Positions 58,432 to 64,000 of a DNA stretch of 64,000 nt are shown here, piece after piece. The stretch lies in assembly GCA_030141605.1 (NCBI GenBank), contig JAQGDQ010000183.1, forward strand, positions 1 to 64,000. Reading direction: 5' to 3'. A program made the translations under genes and the position numbers. The notes beneath the pieces are model-generated. The model ran no database searches and was not told the DNA's origin. It saw nothing but the letters and a program-made list of their open reading frames with translations. How positions within the stretch are numbered: position 1 is the stretch's first letter; each line of letters begins with the position of its first letter. The DNA is from Tubiluchus corallicola. Its lineage: Eukaryota > Priapulida > Priapulimorpha > Priapulimorphida > Tubiluchidae.

Positions 58432-59037
58432 CCTTTCCTTTCTTTCTCTTTCTCTCTCTCTCTCTTCCTCTCTCCTTCCTTCTCTCCCTCTCTTTCTGTT
58501 GTTTCTCAAATTTGTGTCTGTGTCTTCTAGTAAATTTATGATTTCATCTATATAAATCCTATGCCAACATTTCATCGACTTTGAAAAGTGGCGTGGAAGT
58601 TACGTAAAAGGTATTTTACATTTGAACGACGAGTCGCGCGGGAAAACTGCGCGATTTTTTTTCCTATGTATCCAGAAACTGACCTGTGTATAAATGGCGC
58701 ATTGCTCATGTAACAGCCTGTGAATTTTAAAAATCTGTCTGTCTAAAAATGTTGCTTTAGAACTTGTGTTTGTTTGTAGCATTTCCGTCAAATCCTATTA
58801 TGCTAAAGTATTAATATAACACTCCTAATGTTAGATTCCTAGTAATAAAAGGAGCTTTATGTTAATGGCTCTTTTAATGTGCTGTTCCAGCTTCCATGTT
58901 GTAAAGACGTACCTAAAAACCAAACGTGTGAAGGAGAAGGAGCTTGTCCTACCTGCTGGGATACATTTCTTAAAGACGATGTGAATAAAGCGTTGAAAGC
59001 CACGGGAGGTGTGGGTCTGTTCTTTGGCTTTTTAGAG
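54875..59037 (+). CDS. TSPAN13/31: tetraspanin, TSPAN13/TSPAN31 type (partial)
   Basis: A four-pass membrane protein that organises other membrane proteins into microdomains. Three in-phase exons are visible: 54875-55042 (56 codons), 57452-57661 (70), 58891-59037 (49), all with AG/GT borders. The first gives the end of helix 1 ([11 protein letters not shown]), the small loop, helix 2 and the cytoplasmic HHQVLLFF signature shared with TSPAN13 and TSPAN31. The second starts [13 protein letters not shown] (helix 3) and carries the large extracellular loop with the CCG motif (HNCCGLD). The third supplies further loop cysteines (LPCC, CPTCW) and ends at [11 protein letters not shown], the start of helix 4. 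The first exon, with the initiator Met and N-terminal cysteines, and the last exon, with the C-terminal tail, were not found. The last is probably beyond the window or too short to see. Confidence 0.88.
55558..56674. mobile_element. DNA transposon with TAGTGATGRGC ends
   Basis: Left end TAGTGATGAGCAATTAAATG and right end AAAATCGCCCATCACTA are inverted repeats. The right half is homologous to the tandem units at 42065-43399. The flanking 8-mers do not match, so this may be a recombinant of two copies. It lies in an intron of the tetraspanin gene. No transposase was recognised. Confidence 0.6.
56912..56949. repeat. (TTA)n microsatellite
   Basis: About twelve ATT repeats in the tetraspanin intron before exon 57452. 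Confidence 0.95.
58205..58500. repeat. (TC)n-rich polypyrimidine tract
   Basis: Nearly 300 bp of C and T on the plus strand, with TTTC and CCCT interruptions, in the intron between the second and third visible tetraspanin exons. The 134-codon Arg/Glu-rich minus-strand frame is an artefact. Confidence 0.95.
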
Positions 59038-59155
59038 GTGAGTGCTCACCAACTTTTTTTACTTTTTCACGATCAATTTTAATGTTGTGCTACGTTGAAC
59101 TGTATATTGCTAGGTTTAGTGTCTTTGCATACTGGTCGTTCATCATAGTGTCATC

Positions 59156-59612
59156 CAGGGATGAGAATTTTCAGCGGATACGTGGAATTCCGAGTTTTTG
59201 GAGGACCAGTAGTGCCATTTTTGTAAATAGCGTAAATTCGTTGAGAAAATTTTTACGGACCCAGTACATTATTTCACAAACTGACCGCTAGTTGGCAGGC
59301 CGTCACTTTGTTTACATCGCGTACATCAATGTAACCACGTGTATATCTCTATGTATAAAAATATAGAATCAATTGTGCAGAGTTATTTGAGTCAATTACA
59401 GACAGTTTTTATATACTTTTGCATATGAGCGGCCGGTACTTAGATGTTTTTGAGACAATTAGTTGGTTATCATATATCCTTGATAGTTGGGTATTTTAAA
59501 TTATGCATGAAACAAGGTAATTGATATTTTAACTCCACCTAGAGGCTCTCTATGGTCCCAAAATTGCACCAAAACCCCTGGCCTGTTTCGCAATTTGTCA
59601 TTTTCATCCCTG
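59156..59612. mobile_element. hAT-type MITE, family 3, copy B
   Basis: Ends CAGGGATGAGAATTTTC and TCATTTTCATCCCTG with a perfect 8-bp duplication GTGTCATC at 59148-59155 and 59613-59620. Body as at 20245-20763, but shorter because it lacks most of the GC-rich part found near 20655-20715. Confidence 0.85.
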
Positions 59613-60013
59613 GTGTCATCTTTTTGTTAAAACACAAGAAAACGCTCTTCCTAAATGAAGCCTAAAAATTTGCCTTGAGATTTATGTCACTTACATGTTG
59701 TCTTAATGCATACAGAGCTTGCGTTAGCAATTTTATACAATAACACTTTATAAAACGTGTAAATTTAAACTCTTGCGATGACCATTGGCCGCAGCTATTT
59801 TGACGGTAACTCATTTGAGACACGCTTAAGCGACACCGTATGAAGTTTGAAAAAATAACCACAGCATTTTTAGTACACACTTCACTAACTAAGCAAACAT
59901 GTAAGTTACTTTATGGAAAAGATCAATAATGTGTTTTTTTGGTGAATCAGTGATGCAGTTTTACCATATGACGTGAATAATTTAACGAATGTTCTTTTTT
60001 AGTTACATAAGTA

Positions 60014-60590
60014 CAGTGTTCCCTCCCTTATCACGGGTGTTCCGTTCTAGGCCCACCTGCGAGAAGTGAATTTCCGCGAAGTAGGGATGCTATACTTATT
60101 TTAGTAGTTATACATTATTTGAAATCTTTATAAACCCTCCCCACACTCTTATACATAACCCTTTCCCATTCCCTTAGTAACTTTTCCCATACTGTACATA
60201 TACCTTTTAAAAAAGTTTACTTAAATGTTCATAAAATGCTTACAATCAACCAACCGTGTGTTGTGTACTATCTCACGTTGGCAAGTAGCATCTCAAGCGG
60301 GTGCAAGTACTACATTTCGTTTTTGGTGTGTATTCATCCGCCGAATAAATACACTATTTACTGTAAATGGTAATTATTTATGATTTATAATATTTTATGC
60401 AAAATTCTTCAAAGCTATACATTACTGTACAATACGTACTACGCATGTGCAAAAATACTTTAGACGGGGTACTGCAAAAACCCGCGAAACAGCGAAAATA
60501 CAACGATAAATATTTTACATTAATATTTTTGAAAACCCGTGAAACAGCGAGTCCGTGACAAACGCACCACGAAGTAGGGAGGGAACACTG
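60014..60590. mobile_element. TA-flanked pogo/Tigger-like MITE
   Basis: Inverted ends CAGTGTTCCCTCCCTTATCA and TAGGGAGGGAACACTG, with TA at 60012-60013 and 60591-60592. The interior includes CCGCGAAGTAGGG and GTGAAACAGCGA subterminal words. The 79-codon minus frame at 60378-60617 is not a gene. Confidence 0.8.
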
Positions 60591-60734
60591 TATTTCAAAT
60601 AGGTAAGTGTGATGCAAAGCAATATAAGTTTGTATGGACAGTTCTGCAGAAGCTTCCTTTAAAGAAAAGCTTTAATAATGCCAAACTGTTTGTTATAAAA
60701 GAATAAATGGGTAAAAACTTGGTTAACTACACGG

Positions 60735-60950
60735 GAGCCTAACAAATGATGACATCACAACTGAGCAATTTTCAGCTAGCACAAACACTCCATGAGCATG
60801 TTCCACATGTTTGCGAAGTTGAAAATTGAAGTGCTAGTGTACAAACATTCGGGGTAATATACAAAAGCTTCGCAAATTTTAAGTTTGACATTCAAATTTC
60901 AAGTTTATCGCTGCGCTCGTGCATGAGCTCTCAAACACATGCACTATGTC
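60735..60950 (-). repeat. dispersed repeat family 7, reverse partial copy
   Basis: The reverse complement matches the right half of the 14035-14620 copy, e.g. GATGACATCACAACTGAGCA and CCACATGTTTGCGAAG. Confidence 0.6.
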
Positions 60951-61689
60951 ACAACTGAACACCTCTGAATTGTTCTATATTTTTAAAGTTTCTTAAATTC
61001 ATTTATATTAGTGAGTTGTTTTATTTTACTGGGTAAATTACTGGGTAAGTTGGTAAATATTTGAGCTGAAGAACCGGGGTCTTGTGACTTTTGAATCATG
61101 TATCTAAATTATTTGGAACTGCAGCTGCTACTGCAGGGTTTTTAGTAATCTATCTAGAGTATAGGAGTGCTGGAACTTTGTACTGTACATTTAATGTCGT
61201 GACACATGCTCTAGTACTGTTTACTTGCACAAATATTTACAATTAGTCAAGTTTTCTACAATTCCGTAGCATAGTCTTGGAATATTGGAACGGAATGTGC
61301 ATAATAGGCTTGCTGCCATGCTTTGCTTGCTTAAACAAGTCTGTAAATGCACACGTATGAGAAATTCAAGCAGCGCGTGTACAAGTAATTTAAGTAGACA
61401 AACAGCAAAAATGGGAAAGTTTCATGTTCCCGTGAACATTTGTGGTCAATAAAGAGAGTCACATCTCGTAAATTTCATCATCGAGTTACTTTCTCAAATC
61501 ATTTTTGAGTGTGCAGACTTAAAGTAACGTATTTTTTCAATATGTGAATATCTGTAGAAGCGTTGTTATTAGCAACGTTTAGTTTGCGGCCATCCCTGTC
61601 AGTCATAGTATTCTGAAACTTCGCCATTTTCCAGTGTCGAGGGCATTGTCTTTGTTTAATGTTTTGGCAAGTCAGCATTCAGGAGTAAC

Positions 61690-62205
61690 TGCAGCACCTA
61701 GATGTCGATTCTGTATATGTTCAGAGGAAGGACAAACATTTGCTTTTTACTCTGGCCGATGAAAATAAAAAATTAACGCTCATAGATATCCTACAATCTC
61801 AGAACATTAGTAACATTTATGCCACTCATGACAAAAACCTGCTAGATGCTTTCTCTGAGTTAGTTTGTGATCCGTTTCTGCAAACTTTTGTATAAAATAT
61901 TAAACTTTGCATAACAGAACAAATCTCTAAACATCTAATTTTTCTGTTTCTAGTCACTTTTATATTATACCTGTGTAATATTGTGTAAATTGGTGCTATT
62001 TGATTTTAGTTTTTCTTTTATATTATTTTGTGGTACGAAATCCGTGATTTATTGGTATATAAAAGTCTTATGAATGTAACTGCTATTTTTATTTACAAAG
62101 GTTTTTTAACCATACCCTGCAAATAGAGGGTCACTGTATGTATATTATGTAAATATTTGTATATGTGTATAATTTTAAATTTGAAATAAAGAATTATAAT
62201 AATAA
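61690..62205 (+). pseudogene. possible LINE 3' remnant
   Basis: One frame gives CRFCICSEEGQTFAF, which resembles the cysteine-rich C-terminal motif of LINE proteins. A neighbouring frame continues with KLTLIDILQSQNISN to a TAA. The AT-rich tail ends in AATAAT repeats near 62195. Evidence is weak and no reverse-transcriptase core is present. Confidence 0.3.
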
Positions 62206-64000
62206 AACATGATAGATGTCAATATTTGCGATAGAAATGGCACATGTCTCATTATCTCAGGCAATCCTCTGTGATGAAACAGTCAACTAAGAGAGCGTCT
62301 TTGCTATGTTCCTAGCCATATACACATTCTTCGGTGAGGCAAATAGCTGAGGCGTTGTGGCAGGAGACATTTTCTTCGGTAGTCGACCACCCATTTAATA
62401 ATTACACACGACGTTGATTAATTTTTTCTTGCTATGTACGTACTTGTATTGACTGATTCACAATGTGTTTGTGTTATCAAGTTGTTAGAACACTTTTAGC
62501 TGATTCCGTCACAATGGCTCATCGTTTTCTCTCTTCTGACATTTCCCATATAACATTTAAGCTAACGTCATGAGCCTTTGGATTTTGTTGTTCAAATTGT
62601 TTCCTTTAGTAGCTGAAAAAGTTAGATGCCCCAATGTGTGTTGCAAATCCTCTGAATTGAATTGAATTTTTTGACTAACACGGACAAAGCATATTAATAA
62701 TACACTAACAAAGGCCCTGCAAAAAAAATTCATATAAACACTTATAGTCAAAAATACGCTAACATCCTACGTAGTCGTCATTTACAACCAAAGCCAGTAG
62801 CAACTTTTACTGAATTAAAGTTATAAGGTTATAGATAGAGTATAATGAATGACGTCAGAACAATGGCTTTGCGTCAGCAGTTTTCCAAGTGAAAATTGCC
62901 AAAAGTAGAACATCTAATTAACTCGTCGGCACTCCTCTTGCTGGACATGTAATAAAATATAGCGCACATCATCGTGTAGCCCTGTTCTTGCTCTTTCTAA
63001 AGAGCCATATATCTCCTTTCGAGAGTCCTACCAGGTGCCACTAGAACGTTTCTTCTGCAGGCTGTTTGGTCAAAATTTCGAAAAAATTGTGAGTTGTGTC
63101 CGGGAAAACGTCCGTTACGGGATGCCGTGGCCCTCTCGCGAATTCTAGATACACCTACTACACACACCGCTGAGCGGGCTATCTATCCATGGCCAACTCC
63201 ACCCCCGGCCCGTTCCCATTCTTCAGAAATAAGAGGTATAAGTTTTGCAAAAAAATGGCTAAAAAATGCACATTTTTGGAGGTCTTTCGCCCCCCCCCCC
63301 TGTTCCTTCCGGTGGGCCCGATTCGAAAAATAAACCCCCAATGGATACATCGAGACCTTTCGTTTGATGTATAGATCGTCGCATGTCGTCCGAGCTGTAG
63401 CCTCGAATCTTATATATATAATGTATACGATCGCACTCAATGTTGTAAATTGAGTTAGTCCAAATTAAAAAAACAGTATCGGTAGCGAGAAGTCTGAATG
63501 ATACACAGATCAAAACACGATCTTACGAACCTGATTGGTCGTTAACAGTGTGATTGCTTGACAGGGCGATAAATTTGCTCGAAAAGAGAATGCATTGTAC
63601 CATGTCGTAACGAAGCCTGTGAGCGGATGTTTTATGCCTGTCATTTGACCTCAATTGGGTCAAATACAATTATTTGAAGGTCAGACATACCCAGAAACAT
63701 GTATGGATATATATATATATATATACAGATGATATGTAGAACTGAAAGCAAGTAGGGATGGCAAGGAGAACGAATACTAACAGAAATAATCTAATTAATG
63801 ACATTGCTAGTGGGTTCAAATCCCGAATGGCTCACAATTTTTCACCATCCCCTTTCTTTCTTCAACTCATTGCCCACAACGGGTAACAAATGTTGTAAAA
63901 TAAACAGCAATGGTTTATGAACATTCTGGAATTCACAGCCTTAATCTAATTAATAAGAGGAGAAAGATATTAGAATGTCTGGTACGACATGTTTTATAAA
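62206..64000. other. unassigned sequence to the window end
   Basis: Includes a C run near 63290, (AT)n at 63709-63725 and a tRNA-like B box GGGTTCAAATCCC near 63813. The predicted last tetraspanin exon was not found here. Confidence 0.4.

Noticed and set aside
58171-58575. 134-codon Arg/Glu-rich minus-strand frame
   Set aside because: Translation of the TC-rich tract.

Overview
The window is nuclear DNA from an invertebrate animal: AT-rich, intron-bearing, with metazoan gene families (LSF/CP2 transcription factor, tetraspanin-13/31, cytosolic sulfotransferase, alpha-crystallin small heat-shock protein), GT-AG introns, AATAAA-type polyadenylation signals and many short DNA transposons. Nothing seen fixes the phylum. 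Most long open frames come from tandem repeats and are not genes.

Layout. 1-9.3 kb: no confident gene; a hAT-type MITE at 19-537, a tRNA-derived SINE at 659-925, a 58-bp minisatellite, a 93-bp tandem repeat and a second hAT-type MITE at 5665-6014. 9.3-10.9 kb: an intronless small heat-shock protein gene (+) with perfect heat-shock elements and a TATA box. 12.9-22.1 kb: a six-exon cytosolic sulfotransferase gene (+, 314 residues) with repeats in its introns. 22.1-26.6 kb: intergenic, with a decayed Ty3/gypsy gag fragment. 26.6-49.2 kb: a fourteen-exon TFCP2/UBP1-like gene (-). Its exons join in phase to 517 residues with CP2 DNA-binding, SAM-like and dimerisation regions. 49.4-54.8 kb: decayed LINE pieces, one with a pogo-like element inserted that itself holds a TA-flanked MITE, then another hAT-type MITE. 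54.9-59.0 kb: three middle exons of a tetraspanin-13/31 gene (+); first and last coding exons not found. 59-64 kb: MITEs, a possible LINE remnant and unassigned DNA.

The four genes are unrelated in function and do not form a pathway. The most unusual region is the TFCP2-like gene. Intron 3 is largely a 33-bp satellite that starts a few bases from the 5' splice site and is open in the frame of exon 3. Intron 8 is a 111-bp array that repeats the exon 8 splice donor. Intron 7 carries a copy of the exon 13 splice acceptor just upstream of exon 8. Introns 4 and 9 share a sequence that has expanded as a 66-bp array in one of them. All exon coordinates come from manual splice-site and homology reading; no search or alignment program was run.
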